Source: JALOTE01 sp031422195
GTDB taxonomy: Bacteria; Pseudomonadota; Alphaproteobacteria; Rhizobiales; Rhizobiaceae
NCBI GenBank assembly: GCA_031422195.1
Contig: JANOPZ010000014.1
Location: 1-40,579 of the forward strand
Length of the DNA: 40,579 nucleotides
Direction of reading: 5' to 3'
The notes under the pieces are model-generated. The model worked only from the letters and a program-made list of their open reading frames with translations, searched no databases and was not told the DNA's origin. Every line of letters starts with the position of its first letter. The stretch's first letter is position 1. A program made the translations under genes and the position numbers. Below are positions 23,762-32,313 of this stretch, piece after piece.

Positions 23762-26707
23762 CTAAACTGTTATCCCTGCCGCCTCAGCGCGGTCGTCATT
23801 GGTCCAGTTTTTGCCAACACCGGGCATGCCCTCTTCAATCACTTGAATCAGGCGTTTGATAATACGTTTCTGGCGCTGTGCGCTGTCAATTTTGAAACCC
23901 ATTAAGTCAGTCACGTAAAACGTATCGATGACCTTTTCGCCGTATGTGGTGATTTGTGCAGATTCAATATCCAGCGACAAATCAGAAATTGCACGCGTAA
24001 TTTCAGCGAGCAGACCAATACGGTCAAGACACTCAACTTCAATCACGGAATAGCGGTGCGACAGGGCATTTCTCACATCAACGCGTGGCGTGATATCAAA
24101 CACTTTTGAAATACGCTTTTTGCGCTGGCGGTGAATGGTCTCCGGCAAACCGGCTTTGCCTGACAGCACGTCTTCAATCAATGCACCAATACGGCTGGCA
24201 CGGCGCAATTCATCAGCGTCATCTGGAAACTCGCGCGCAATACGGATTGTATCAAGCGCGCGGCCATCAGTGGTGGTGAAAATCTGCGCGCCGACAATAT
24301 CTGCGCCAGTGCCGGAACATGCGCCCGCAATGATTGACAGTAAACGCGGATGATCGGGGGCAAGTACCGTGATCTCAGTGACCGCTTCAAACGCTTTGGT
24401 TTCGACCATTGTTGCAAGGCGCCTACCGGCCCTGTCAGTGTCACGTAGAAACCCGGCATGGGCCATTTGTGATGCGGCAGGAACAGCCAATAAATAATTG
24501 CCATAAAACAAACCCGCATATTTGGCGCGCTCGGTTTCAGGCCATGCCGCCAAAGATGTTTCCAAGCGTTTGCGCTGGGCTTCCGCACGGACCGACCGAG
24601 TGCCCTTGGAAAAACCACCTGTCAGCAATATTTCGGTTTCAGAATAAAGCGTGCGCAACAATTGGCCTTTCCAACCGGTCCAAGTGCTGGGGCCAACAGC
24701 GCGGATATCACATATTGTCAGCACCAAAAGCAGCCGCATTCTATCCATGGATTGGACGACAGCTGCAAAATCTTCCACCGTTTTGCGGTCTGATAAATCG
24801 CGGGTTTGCGCGACAGTGCTCATGGTCAAATGCTGTTCTATCAGCCATGCAACAGTTTCGGTCTCGTTGGCATTAAGGCCAAAACGCGGACAAAGATGCC
24901 GTGCGATTTTAGCCCCTTCAATCGAGTGATCTTCAGGGCGACCTTTGGCAATATCGTGTAAAAACAAAGCGACAAATAGGATGCGGCGATAGGGTTCAAG
25001 CTCAGGCAAAAGGCTTGCGGCCAATGGATGGTCTTCGGCACTGCGCCCCTGCCAAAGCGCGGCCAGCGCGGCAATCGCCCGCAATATATGCTCATCTACC
25101 GTATAATGATGGTACATGGAAAACTGCATCATCGCGACAATTCGGCCGAACTCCGGCACAAAGCGGCCAAGAACGCCAGCTTCATTCATGCGGCGCAAAT
25201 GCAATTCTGGATCGCGGTGCGATGTCATAAAATCAACAAACAACCGGTTGGCTTCGGGGTTGGTACGCAAACCGTGGTCGATGCGTTTGAGTGATTGCGT
25301 CACCAACCGCAAAGCATCAGGGTGATACTGGCAATCTTCAACGCTGGCCTGATGAAAAAGCCGGATGATGTTTACAGGATCGATCTCAAAAATATCAGGA
25401 TTTGCAATTGAGATTTTGCCGTGGTCCATCACAAAATCTGTGCCGCGTATGGCTTTTTTACGAGACCCTAAAATGCCAAGGCCGAGCATTTTGCCCCAGC
25501 TTGGCGCAGCTTTAATGTTCACTTCTTCGAGCGCAGCGCACAAGATGCGGGTGAGATCGCCAACATCTTTTGAGATTAAGAAGTAATGCTTCATAAAGCG
25601 CTCAACACCGCTCAAACCCGGGTGATCGGAATAGTTGAGACGGCCTGCAATTTCGCGCTGGAAATCAAACGACAAGCGCTCTTCGGCCTTACCGGCCACA
25701 AAATGCAATTGGCACCTGACCGACCATAAAAACGCATTGGCTTTGCGCAAAGCTTGTAATTCGCGTTTTGTCAAAACGCCTTTATCGGCAAGTTCGCGTT
25801 CATCTTTGATGTGATAGAAATATTTCGTAATCCAGAACAGGGTTTGAATATCGCGCAGGCCGCCTTTGCCCTCTTTGATATTGGGTTCAACCAAATAGCG
25901 TGTATCGCCAGAACGCTTATGGCGCTCATCGCGCTCCAATAATTTGGCCTCAATATAAGTGGCTGCCGTTCCCGCCATCACCTGAGACACGAACGCTGTT
26001 TCAAGTTCAGCTGCCAATTTGGTGTTGCCCCAGATACGGCGGGATTCCAGCAGTGTGGTGCAAATTGTGGTGTCACTGCGCGAAAGTTTTACACATTCAG
26101 CAATGGTGCGGGTGGCATGGCCGACTTTAAGGCCGCAGTCCCACAAAATATAAAGGATGAACTCAACAAATTTGGTCGCCGTTGCATCGCCTGTTGCAGG
26201 CACAAGAAACAGCAAATCAATATCGGAAAATGGTGCCAGCGTGCCGCGCCCGTAACCGCCAACTGCCAAAATGGCTGGCGCCCGCTCCCAGCCTGGCCCG
26301 CCGCGAAACACATGGTCACGTGCCAGAGTTGCCAGGGCAACAATCATGCCATCCATCATTTGGCTGATATGTTCAGCACATTTGAGGCCTTTACCATTGG
26401 CATTGAGCGTTTCGCGGGCTTTGGCAAAACCATCTTTTAAAGTGGCTTTGAAGAGTTCGATCAAGGCTTTGCGGCCGTCGCCCTCTTTCAAACCGTCGCC
26501 ATAGCACGCAGCAAGCACGGTCAGTTGTGCTTGAAGGCTGTCTGTATCCAGCAAAGTGTCAATGATCCTGGTGCTCACAGGCGCGATATTGCACATGCGC
26601 CCGCAAAAAGGAATCCGGTTTTCAGTTGCCGGGTCAGGTAAAAATTTACCACAGATTTGAAAGTTGATGCCTGCAGGACCCAAAACCGCAGAAATGGCGC
26701 ACGACAT
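23762..26707 (-). CDS. glnD: Bifunctional uridylyltransferase/uridylyl-removing enzyme GlnD
   Basis: GlnD senses glutamine and modifies PII proteins (GlnB/GlnK). The product has the nucleotidyltransferase motif GGYGRGTLAPFSDIDLLF (150-167), the GlnE-type helical block, an HD domain (HHYTVDEHILRA and LFLHDIAKGRPEDHS) and two C-terminal ACT domains (ITVLAPDHPRLLSIIAGACS and VIEVECLDRIGLLAEITRAI). From the ATG at 26707 it has 981 residues; that start has GAGGA too close to it. ATG at residue 38 (26596, MCNIAPVSTRI) would give 944 residues, nearer the usual length, so the N-terminus is uncertain. No catalytic motif is missing. Confidence 0.95.
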   Translation of the reverse strand: MSCAISAVLGPAGINFQICGKFLPDPATENRIPFCGRMCNIAPVSTRIIDTLLDTDSLQAQLTVLAACYGDGLKEGDGRKALIELFKATLKDGFAKARETLNANGKGLKCAEHISQMMDGMIVALATLARDHVFRGGPGWERAPAILAVGGYGRGTLAPFSDIDLLFLVPATGDATATKFVEFILYILWDCGLKVGHATRTIAECVKLSRSDTTICTTLLESRRIWGNTKLAAELETAFVSQVMAGTAATYIEAKLLERDERHKRSGDTRYLVEPNIKEGKGGLRDIQTLFWITKYFYHIKDERELADKGVLTKRELQALRKANAFLWSVRCQLHFVAGKAEERLSFDFQREIAGRLNYSDHPGLSGVERFMKHYFLISKDVGDLTRILCAALEEVNIKAAPSWGKMLGLGILGSRKKAIRGTDFVMDHGKISIANPDIFEIDPVNIIRLFHQASVEDCQYHPDALRLVTQSLKRIDHGLRTNPEANRLFVDFMTSHRDPELHLRRMNEAGVLGRFVPEFGRIVAMMQFSMYHHYTVDEHILRAIAALAALWQGRSAEDHPLAASLLPELEPYRRILFVALFLHDIAKGRPEDHSIEGAKIARHLCPRFGLNANETETVAWLIEQHLTMSTVAQTRDLSDRKTVEDFAAVVQSMDRMRLLLVLTICDIRAVGPSTWTGWKGQLLRTLYSETEILLTGGFSKGTRSVRAEAQRKRLETSLAAWPETERAKYAGLFYGNYLLAVPAASQMAHAGFLRDTDRAGRRLATMVETKAFEAVTEITVLAPDHPRLLSIIAGACSGTGADIVGAQIFTTTDGRALDTIRIAREFPDDADELRRASRIGALIEDVLSGKAGLPETIHRQRKKRISKVFDITPRVDVRNALSHRYSVIEVECLDRIGLLAEITRAISDLSLDIESAQITTYGEKVIDTFYVTDLMGFKIDSAQRQKRIIKRLIQVIEEGMPGVGKNWTNDDRAEAAGITV

Positions 26708-26817
26708 TCCTCGTGCGCCAAAGTGAAATCCATAAAGACTATTTTACGGTTTTGGATTGGATGTTCGATAAGCAATCACATCGCGATGATTACTATGGAT
26801 GACAATTCAAATATTTT

Positions 26818-27783
26818 TTAGCCGCCATGTTTATGCCCGCCCTCTATGGCTTTGGCGTCCATGACTGGCAGGTCTATCGTTATTTCGCCAGCTTTTTCAA
26901 ACGTCAGCGTTACGGGCACTGTCTGATGTTTTTCAAATCGCTCAGCGATATCAAAGAACATCAAATGGAGCCCGCCCGGTTTTAACGCGACCGTCGCGCC
27001 AGCTGGCAGAATGACGCCACCTTCCACTTCACGCATTTTCATAACTTCACCCTCCATGGTCATTTCATGGAGTTCCATACGGCCCGCGCGCGGAGATGAA
27101 GCTTTGATCATACGGTCGTCGGAAGAACCGGCGTTCGTAATTGAAAGAAAGCCGCCAGCCACGGGCTGATTGGGTAACATAGCACGTGTTGAAAAGCCTT
27201 TGATTGTCAAATCGCCGAACTTAACTTCGGCACTCTGCATAGCGGCGCCATGATTATGGGCATCACCGTGTCCGGCTGATGCTGCAATTGTCAGCGCTGG
27301 TGCGGGCCTTTTCAAATCGTCAGGCGCTTGCCCATCAGCGGGGATTTCAACCCAAGCAACTTCTCCGCCATCGCAAAGCTGGGTCAGTTTGAAGTAGACT
27401 TTGTCGCCGGGCTCAAACCCTGAAAGCGTGCCGCGAACCACGAACTCGTCATATTGATCATCTGGCAAACTGCCGCCCGACCAAACAACTGCTTTCAGCC
27501 CAGATTTAACATCCGATCCGTGATTTTGATAGGTTTTAGCATAGTCGCCTTTTTCGAGCGCGAGTTCCCATCCGGCTTTCGGCATGGGCTTTGCGCCGAT
27601 AAACCCTTCAGGCAAATCAATGCGAACGGTTTTTGTTGCTTTGCCCTCGCAACCATGTGGAACGCGAAGGATGGCTTTGTAACCTCCGTTGCTGGCTTCC
27701 GCCTGTTCCAGAGTTGCATGGGCAAAGGCGAAGGAAGGCGTGAACATCAATGCAGCAATGGCTGCACGAAGAGTGCTTTTCAT
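26818..27783 (-). CDS. YcnI-like (DUF1775) and PCu(A)C copper chaperone fusion, periplasmic
   Basis: The start is ATG at 27783 (MKSTLRAAIAALMF); an earlier in-frame start at 27822 would spoil the signal peptide. After a signal peptide (1-21) the mature protein begins with His22 (HATLEQAE), as in YcnI/DUF1775 proteins where the N-terminal His binds copper. The YcnI part runs to about residue 150 (VVWSGGSLPDDQYDEFVVRG). A His-rich linker (GHGDAHNHG, 171-179) leads to a PCu(A)C (DUF461) domain with copper ligands His239, Met241, Met250, His273 and Met275 in HEM...M...HLM. The C-terminus is GGHKHGG. It should deliver copper in the periplasm, perhaps to cytochrome oxidase. It follows a DUF2946 gene by 28 bases. 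Confidence 0.9.
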   Translation of the reverse strand: MKSTLRAAIAALMFTPSFAFAHATLEQAEASNGGYKAILRVPHGCEGKATKTVRIDLPEGFIGAKPMPKAGWELALEKGDYAKTYQNHGSDVKSGLKAVVWSGGSLPDDQYDEFVVRGTLSGFEPGDKVYFKLTQLCDGGEVAWVEIPADGQAPDDLKRPAPALTIAASAGHGDAHNHGAAMQSAEVKFGDLTIKGFSTRAMLPNQPVAGGFLSITNAGSSDDRMIKASSPRAGRMELHEMTMEGEVMKMREVEGGVILPAGATVALKPGGLHLMFFDIAERFEKHQTVPVTLTFEKAGEITIDLPVMDAKAIEGGHKHGG

Positions 27784-27811
27784 AATAAATCTCACTTGTT
27801 TGAATGATACG

Positions 27812-28198
27812 TCAATCTGCATTCATTGAGACAAGTGACGGCGGCCCGGTTGCATGCAGCCGGGTTTGCGAAAGACCTGTTGGCACAGCGCCATAAAGAG
27901 TGAGGTTTGCAGCTGAGACTTCAATCTGACGCGGTATGGGTTCTGTCGTGGAATGCCCTTCGCCCGCGACGGACAAAAGAGTGCAAACCACGCAATCAGG
28001 GTGATCATCTGCAACTGCGACAAGATCAGCATCAACCGCGCCAAAACTTGAGCAAATGTCAGAAGCGCTACCGTTTTGAAGCGCAAAGCTCTCGGCAACC
28101 GGGTGCAACACCGGCACCAACATCAACAACATCAGCACTGCCATTGAAGCACGGGCTTCGATTGCGAGGCGCTGCATCCATGTTGAACGGCGTATCAT
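27812..28198 (-). CDS. DUF2946-like small membrane/exported protein
   Basis: The 128-residue product has one N-terminal hydrophobic segment (about 17-36, ASMAVLMLLMLVPVLHPVAE), an ICSSFG motif and a later CVVC pair (DHPDCVVCTLL), as in DUF2946 proteins that are often encoded next to copper or TonB-dependent transport genes. The function of the family is unknown. Its position directly upstream of the YcnI-PCu(A)C gene suggests metal handling. No clear ribosome-binding site precedes the ATG at 28198; an ATG seven codons later is also possible. Confidence 0.7.
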   Translation of the reverse strand: MIRRSTWMQRLAIEARASMAVLMLLMLVPVLHPVAESFALQNGSASDICSSFGAVDADLVAVADDHPDCVVCTLLSVAGEGHSTTEPIPRQIEVSAANLTLYGAVPTGLSQTRLHATGPPSLVSMNAD

Positions 28199-28236
28199 AA
28201 AAAATGCTTACCCCTACCTGAGGTCAACCGCGACCG

Positions 28237-29106
28237 TTAATTCGTCGCAGAGTTGGTTGTGACCGCGTCATCCTTGTAAAAAGCCATGATTTCGGCCCAA
28301 GCCTCTTCGGCGGTATCAACAAAAGTAATCAATGCAGCGTCTTTTGGCGCGATAACGCCCTGATCAACCAAAAACTCGATATTGACAGCTTGTCTCCAAA
28401 AATCCTTGCCAAACATAATCACTGGCACACGCTCCATGCGGCCTGTCTGAATGAGCGTCAGCGTTTCGAAGACCTCATCCATGGTGCCAAAGCCGCCCGG
28501 AAACACCGCCACCGCTTTAGCGCGCATGATAAAATGCATTTTACGAAGTGCAAAATAATGGAAGTTAAAACATAGTTCCGGCGTAACATAAGCGTTGGGC
28601 GCCTGCTCGTGCGGCAGCACAATGTTGAGCCCAATGGATGGTGCGCCAACATCAGCAGCACCGCGGTTACCGGCTTCCATCACGCCCGGCCCGCCGCCGG
28701 TGACAACCACAAACTCGGTGTAGCGGCTGTGCGCTGAATATTCTGAAATCAGCCTGGCAAATTTGCGGGCCTCTTCATAATATTTGGAATTGGCGATCAG
28801 GTTTTTGCGCTGCGTTTCGTTTTTTGCCGCCCATGGGTCTGTGCCCGGTTCAGGAATACGTGCGCCACCGAACAGCACTATCGTTGATCTTATCCCGCGC
28901 TCTTCCAGCATCATTTCCGGTTTGAGAAGTTCAAGTTGCATCCGCACCGGGCGCAGTTCACGGAGTTTCAAAAACTCTTCATCGCGGAAAGCCAATTTAT
29001 AGGCTTTCGAACGCGTTTGTGGCGTGTCAGGCATTTTATCGACAGCGCGGGCATCTTCTTCAGCATTGGCCAGCGGTGTGTAGCTTGGCGGAACCTTAAA
29101 ATTCAT
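28237..29106 (-). CDS. LOG-family (TIGR00730-like) protein
   Basis: With ATG at 29106 (AAGG seven bases upstream) the protein has 289 residues; an in-frame start ten codons earlier lacks this site. The Rossmann-like core has GGGPGVMEAGNRGA and PGGFGTMDEVFE, the two signatures of the lysine-decarboxylase-like/LOG family, whose tested members release free cytokinin or other nucleobases from nucleoside monophosphates. An N-terminal extension of about 80 residues is typical of the larger LOG group. Substrate here is not known. It is divergent to dapD. Confidence 0.88.
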   Translation of the reverse strand: MNFKVPPSYTPLANAEEDARAVDKMPDTPQTRSKAYKLAFRDEEFLKLRELRPVRMQLELLKPEMMLEERGIRSTIVLFGGARIPEPGTDPWAAKNETQRKNLIANSKYYEEARKFARLISEYSAHSRYTEFVVVTGGGPGVMEAGNRGAADVGAPSIGLNIVLPHEQAPNAYVTPELCFNFHYFALRKMHFIMRAKAVAVFPGGFGTMDEVFETLTLIQTGRMERVPVIMFGKDFWRQAVNIEFLVDQGVIAPKDAALITFVDTAEEAWAEIMAFYKDDAVTTNSATN

Positions 29107-29168
29107 CTTTGGACCTTGGAATTGGACACGAAGCAAATCATGTCATGTCTGTGTGATTGCATGTGCGA

Positions 29169-29195
29169 TTGACGCTTGGAGTGGTTTTCTTTAAC
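29169..29195 (+). promoter_or_regulatory. Weak promoter candidate for dapD
   Basis: TTGACG (29169-29174) and TTTAAC (29190-29195) are 15 bases apart in the 128-base divergent gap between the LOG gene and dapD. The spacing is short and the -10 imperfect. Confidence 0.3.
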
Positions 29196-29234
29196 CCGCC
29201 GAATGAATTGCCGCCAGCCAGAAACGGATATGCC

Positions 29235-30095
29235 ATGAGCACCGCCGATCACTCTTCTTTAGCCAACACAATCAATGCAGCTTTTGACGCGAAAGAATCA
29301 ATTTCAACGTCCACCAAAGGTGAAGTTCGTGACGCTGTTGAAACAGCGCTTAACATGCTCGACAGGGGTGAAGCACGCGTTGCGACACGCGGTTCTGATG
29401 GTGTTTGGGCCGTGCATCAATGGCTTAAAAAGGCCGTGCTTTTATCGTTCAAGCTGAATGATATGGCCTTGATTGAAGGCGGTAATGGCGGCGCAATGTG
29501 GTGGGACAAGGTTCCATCGAAATTTCAAGGTTGGGGCGAAGCGGAGTATCGCGCTGCTGGAATTCGATCTGTGCCGGGCTCCATCGTGCGCCGGTCAGCT
29601 TTTATCGGTAAAAACGTTGTCCTGATGCCGTCTTTTGTGAACCTTGGTGCTTATGTTGATGAAGGCACAATGGTTGACGGTTGGGCCACTGTTGGCTCGT
29701 GCGCACAAATCGGCAAAAATGTGCATTTGTCAGGCGGCGTTGGCATTGGCGGCGTGCTGGAGCCACTACAAGCAGGCCCGACAATCATTGAAGACAACTG
29801 TTTTATCGGCGCGCGCTCTGAGGTGGTTGAAGGCTGTATCGTGCGCGAGGGCTCGGTGTTGGGCATGGGCGTGTTTATTGGCCAATCCACCAAAATTGTC
29901 GACCGCGCCACCGGCGAAGTTTTCATGGGTGAAGTGCCGCCCTATTCGGTCGTGGTTGCAGGCTCGATGCCATCGGGCAATAAGCCCATAGCCAATGGCT
30001 TGGCTGCCCCCAATTTATACTGTGCCGTTATCGTGAAGCGCGTTGACGAGCGCACGCGTTCCAAAACCGCAATCAATGAATTGCTGCGCGATTGA
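29235..30095 (+). CDS. dapD: 2,3,4,5-tetrahydropyridine-2,6-dicarboxylate N-succinyltransferase
   Basis: DapD carries out the succinylation step of lysine/meso-diaminopimelate synthesis. The ATG at 29235 (MSTADHSS) gives 286 residues; upstream in-frame codons to 29157 are not homologous in style. The left-handed beta-helix hexapeptide repeats are evident from about residue 110 (FIGKNVVLMPSFVNLGAYV, MVDGWATVGSCAQIGKNVHL). It works with dapE 1 kb downstream and is followed 29 bases later by a DUF805 gene. Confidence 0.97.
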   Translation: MSTADHSSLANTINAAFDAKESISTSTKGEVRDAVETALNMLDRGEARVATRGSDGVWAVHQWLKKAVLLSFKLNDMALIEGGNGGAMWWDKVPSKFQGWGEAEYRAAGIRSVPGSIVRRSAFIGKNVVLMPSFVNLGAYVDEGTMVDGWATVGSCAQIGKNVHLSGGVGIGGVLEPLQAGPTIIEDNCFIGARSEVVEGCIVREGSVLGMGVFIGQSTKIVDRATGEVFMGEVPPYSVVVAGSMPSGNKPIANGLAAPNLYCAVIVKRVDERTRSKTAINELLRD

Positions 30096-30124
30096 GATTA
30101 GCAACGAAAGGCTGAAGGAAAACA

Positions 30125-30454
30125 ATGCTCGCGCTTTTCTTCAACCCGGCTGGCCGTATAGCGCAGTATGAGTTCACGCTGGCCTGGCTCTTTTGGTTTC
30201 TGCTCGAACTTGGATGTGTCTTTGGCTTTATGGCGGCCGAACCCAAGACGCCATCTTATTCCTATTGGTTTTTATTCGGCATGGCAGTTTCCAGCTTTTC
30301 GACAGTCTCTGTTGTGATGCTCGGCATTAAACGGTTGCGCGATGCTGCTATGCCGGTTTGGCTCGCTATTATATTTTTGGTCCCGCTGGTATCTTTGATT
30401 GCCCTCGTTATGTTGTCCAATATGCCAACGCGCCACGACAAGCCGGTCAATTAG
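30125..30454 (+). CDS. DUF805-like inner-membrane protein
   Basis: The 109-residue product has the DUF805 start FFNPAGRIAQYEF and about three hydrophobic segments (roughly 20-38, 45-68, 78-98), with the IKRLRDAAMPVWLAI loop typical of the family. AAGGA precedes the ATG by five bases. The family function is unknown. It lies in the same direction as dapD and is followed by a strong hairpin. Confidence 0.85.
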   Translation: MLALFFNPAGRIAQYEFTLAWLFWFLLELGCVFGFMAAEPKTPSYSYWFLFGMAVSSFSTVSVVMLGIKRLRDAAMPVWLAIIFLVPLVSLIALVMLSNMPTRHDKPVN

Positions 30455-30460
30455 ATTAAG

Positions 30461-30493
30461 GACAATGCGCCGGTTCGTTTGCGGCGCATTGTC
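30461..30493. terminator. Perfect 11-bp hairpin between convergent genes
   Basis: GACAATGCGCC (30461-30471) pairs fully with GGCGCATTGTC (30483-30493) around an 11-base loop, just past the DUF805 stop and between it and the convergent small exported-protein gene. There is no good T-run on either side, but the position fits a bidirectional transcript end. Confidence 0.65.
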
Positions 30494-30554
30494 GGGTTAA
30501 ATCTTCTGCCGAGCGGCTCGTACTGGTTTATAAGTCTGAGCCGGTTGGACCAGA

Positions 30555-30752
30555 TCAGTTGTTGTAACGATCATAGAGCATTTCAGCTTCACGAAGCTTC
30601 AATCCAATTGGTGTGCCATCTTGGTTGGCTTGGATTGCGGCGTAGTCAGGCGCGGAATGGAGCGAACCTGTTGCACCATTAATCATTGACTGGGCAAATG
30701 CTGGTGCTGAAAGAGCTGCGAAGGTTGCAGTTACGAGAATAAATTTTTTCAT
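30555..30752 (-). CDS. Small exported protein of unknown function
   Basis: The 65-residue product starts at ATG 30752 (AAGGA eight bases upstream; two further in-frame ATGs lie just before it). Residues 1-20 form a clear signal peptide (MKKFILVTATFAALSAPAFA, cut before QSM). The mature part is about 45 residues, without cysteines, ending LREAEMLYDRYNN. I do not recognise a family. It has an EcfG-type promoter about 95 bases upstream, suggesting induction in the general stress response. Confidence 0.8.
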   Translation of the reverse strand: MKKFILVTATFAALSAPAFAQSMINGATGSLHSAPDYAAIQANQDGTPIGLKLREAEMLYDRYNN

Positions 30753-30845
30753 GGTCATCATCCTTTTTGGTTTTCAAAATCTGACAGATCAAGTCTTGGG
30801 AGAAACACCTGTCAGTTCCGGCAGCTCATCTGCCAGTGATAGGAA

Positions 30846-30871
30846 AACGGTGCCGGGAAACGAAAAGTTCC
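30846..30871 (-). promoter_or_regulatory. EcfG (general stress response sigma factor) promoter
   Basis: On the minus strand GGAAC (30871-30867) and CGTT (30849-30846) are 17 bases apart, matching the GGAAC-N16/17-CGTT consensus of EcfG/RpoE2 promoters in alphaproteobacteria. The only downstream gene is the small exported protein, with a leader of about 85 bases. Confidence 0.7.
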
Positions 30872-31155
30872 AGTTACAAAAATTTAATGAAACTCACGAA
30901 ACTGTGCCCTTGAACTGCCTTAGTAAATCGTGGCACCCTGATTTCGTGTTCAATAACAGCCAGTTATGATTTTGATCGATGCCACATTTATCGCGCGAAA
31001 GATCATCGTGCCATTATTCTTAAGCCATCGCACTTAAGTGTGATCAGATTGGCATCCACCGTTACCGCGCAAATTGGGTCTGGGGTTCTGATCATCTAGC
31101 GGCCGCTGCCAGAGCTGCTCATGACAATCAAAAATATATTGGTTATGTATTATCT
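30872..31155. other. Gene-free stretch before dapE
   Basis: No complete gene is seen. It holds a perfect palindrome CACTTAAGTG (31031-31040), a GCGGCCGC site (31099-31106) and an AT-rich stretch with TATATT (31135-31140) and TATTAT (31148-31153) that could serve as -10 elements for dapE. From 31024 to dapE a reading frame is open for 44 codons in frame with dapE but has no standard start codon. Confidence 0.5.
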
Positions 31156-32313
31156 ATGAACCCAACTTCCCCCACAGCTCTGCTGCAAAACCTGATCGCC
31201 TGCAATTCCGTAACGCCGCTTGAAGGCGGCGCGCTCGGTGTTTTGCAAAACATGCTGACACCGCTCGGCTTCAAAATTGACCGGCCAATTTTCAGCGATA
31301 CAAATACGCCCAATATTGAAAACCTTTATGCGCGGCGCGGCACCGAACGCCCGCATTTGATGTTTGCCGGCCATACCGATGTGGTGCCAACGGGCGACGC
31401 TCAAAAATGGACGCACGCGCCGTTTTCAGGCGCGATAGAAAACGGCATGCTGTATGGCCGTGGCGCGGTGGATATGAAGGGCGCTATCGCCTGCTTCATT
31501 GCTGCGCTTGGCCAGCTTGATGCCAAAGGCATTGAACTTCCAGGATCGATCTCATTGCTGATCACCGGAGATGAAGAAGGCCCGGCAATAAATGGCACGG
31601 TCAAATTACTCGAATGGGCCAAACAGCGCGGCGAACATTGGGATGCCGCTTTGGTCGGCGAGCCGACCAACCCGGAAGCCTTGGGCGACATGATCAAAAT
31701 TGGCCGTCGCGGATCTGTGTCAGGCCAAATCACAGTTCACGGCAAACAGGGCCATGTGGCTTATCCGCATTTGGCAGAAAACCCGGCACGCGGCATTGTG
31801 GCGTTGTGCGCAGCTTTAATGGCAACCCCGCTTGATGATGGCAGTGCTGATTTTCAGCCAAGCAATTTAGAAGTCACAACAATAGATATGGGCAATGCAG
31901 CCTCTAATGTGATTGCCGCAGAAGCATGTGCGTCGTTCAACATCCGGTTTAACGACCATTGGTCACTTGCGGGTTTGCGCTACGATATTGAGGGCCGGTT
32001 GAAAAATGCTGCCGGAAATATTCGCTACACCGTTCAGTGGAAACCTTCGCCCTCTGACGTGTTTTTAACCCGCGATGAAAAGCTGATAGCCACGCTGTCG
32101 GGTTCGATTAAAAAAATCACGGGCCGCCTGCCAGCGCTTTCAACCACCGGCGGTACGTCTGATGCGCGGTTTATCAAAAACTATTGCCCGGTGGTGGAAT
32201 TCGGGCTTATCGGGCAAACCATGCATATGGTCGATGAGCGGGTTGCTGTGAGCGATTTGGAGCAGCTCACTGCTATTTACGAGCGGTTTATTTGTGATTG
32301 GTTCGGGATTTAA
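31156..32313 (+). CDS. dapE: Succinyl-diaminopimelate desuccinylase
   Basis: DapE is the zinc metallohydrolase that releases succinate to give LL-diaminopimelate. The 385-residue product has the metal-binding signatures HTDVVPTGD and GRGAVDMKGAIACF, the catalytic TGDEEGPAING, and the C-terminal GGTSDARFI and EFGLIGQTMHMVDE. Length is typical. The ATG at 31156 has no visible ribosome-binding site; transcription may start only a few bases upstream. It shares a TTAA with the convergent trpF: both stop codons lie in those four bases. Confidence 0.97.
   Translation: MNPTSPTALLQNLIACNSVTPLEGGALGVLQNMLTPLGFKIDRPIFSDTNTPNIENLYARRGTERPHLMFAGHTDVVPTGDAQKWTHAPFSGAIENGMLYGRGAVDMKGAIACFIAALGQLDAKGIELPGSISLLITGDEEGPAINGTVKLLEWAKQRGEHWDAALVGEPTNPEALGDMIKIGRRGSVSGQITVHGKQGHVAYPHLAENPARGIVALCAALMATPLDDGSADFQPSNLEVTTIDMGNAASNVIAAEACASFNIRFNDHWSLAGLRYDIEGRLKNAAGNIRYTVQWKPSPSDVFLTRDEKLIATLSGSIKKITGRLPALSTTGGTSDARFIKNYCPVVEFGLIGQTMHMVDERVAVSDLEQLTAIYERFICDWFGI

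Noticed and set aside
28199..28236. MerR/CueR-type promoter before the DUF2946 gene
   Set aside because: TTGACC is present but the distance to TATGAT is 22 bases and no proper operator symmetry was found.
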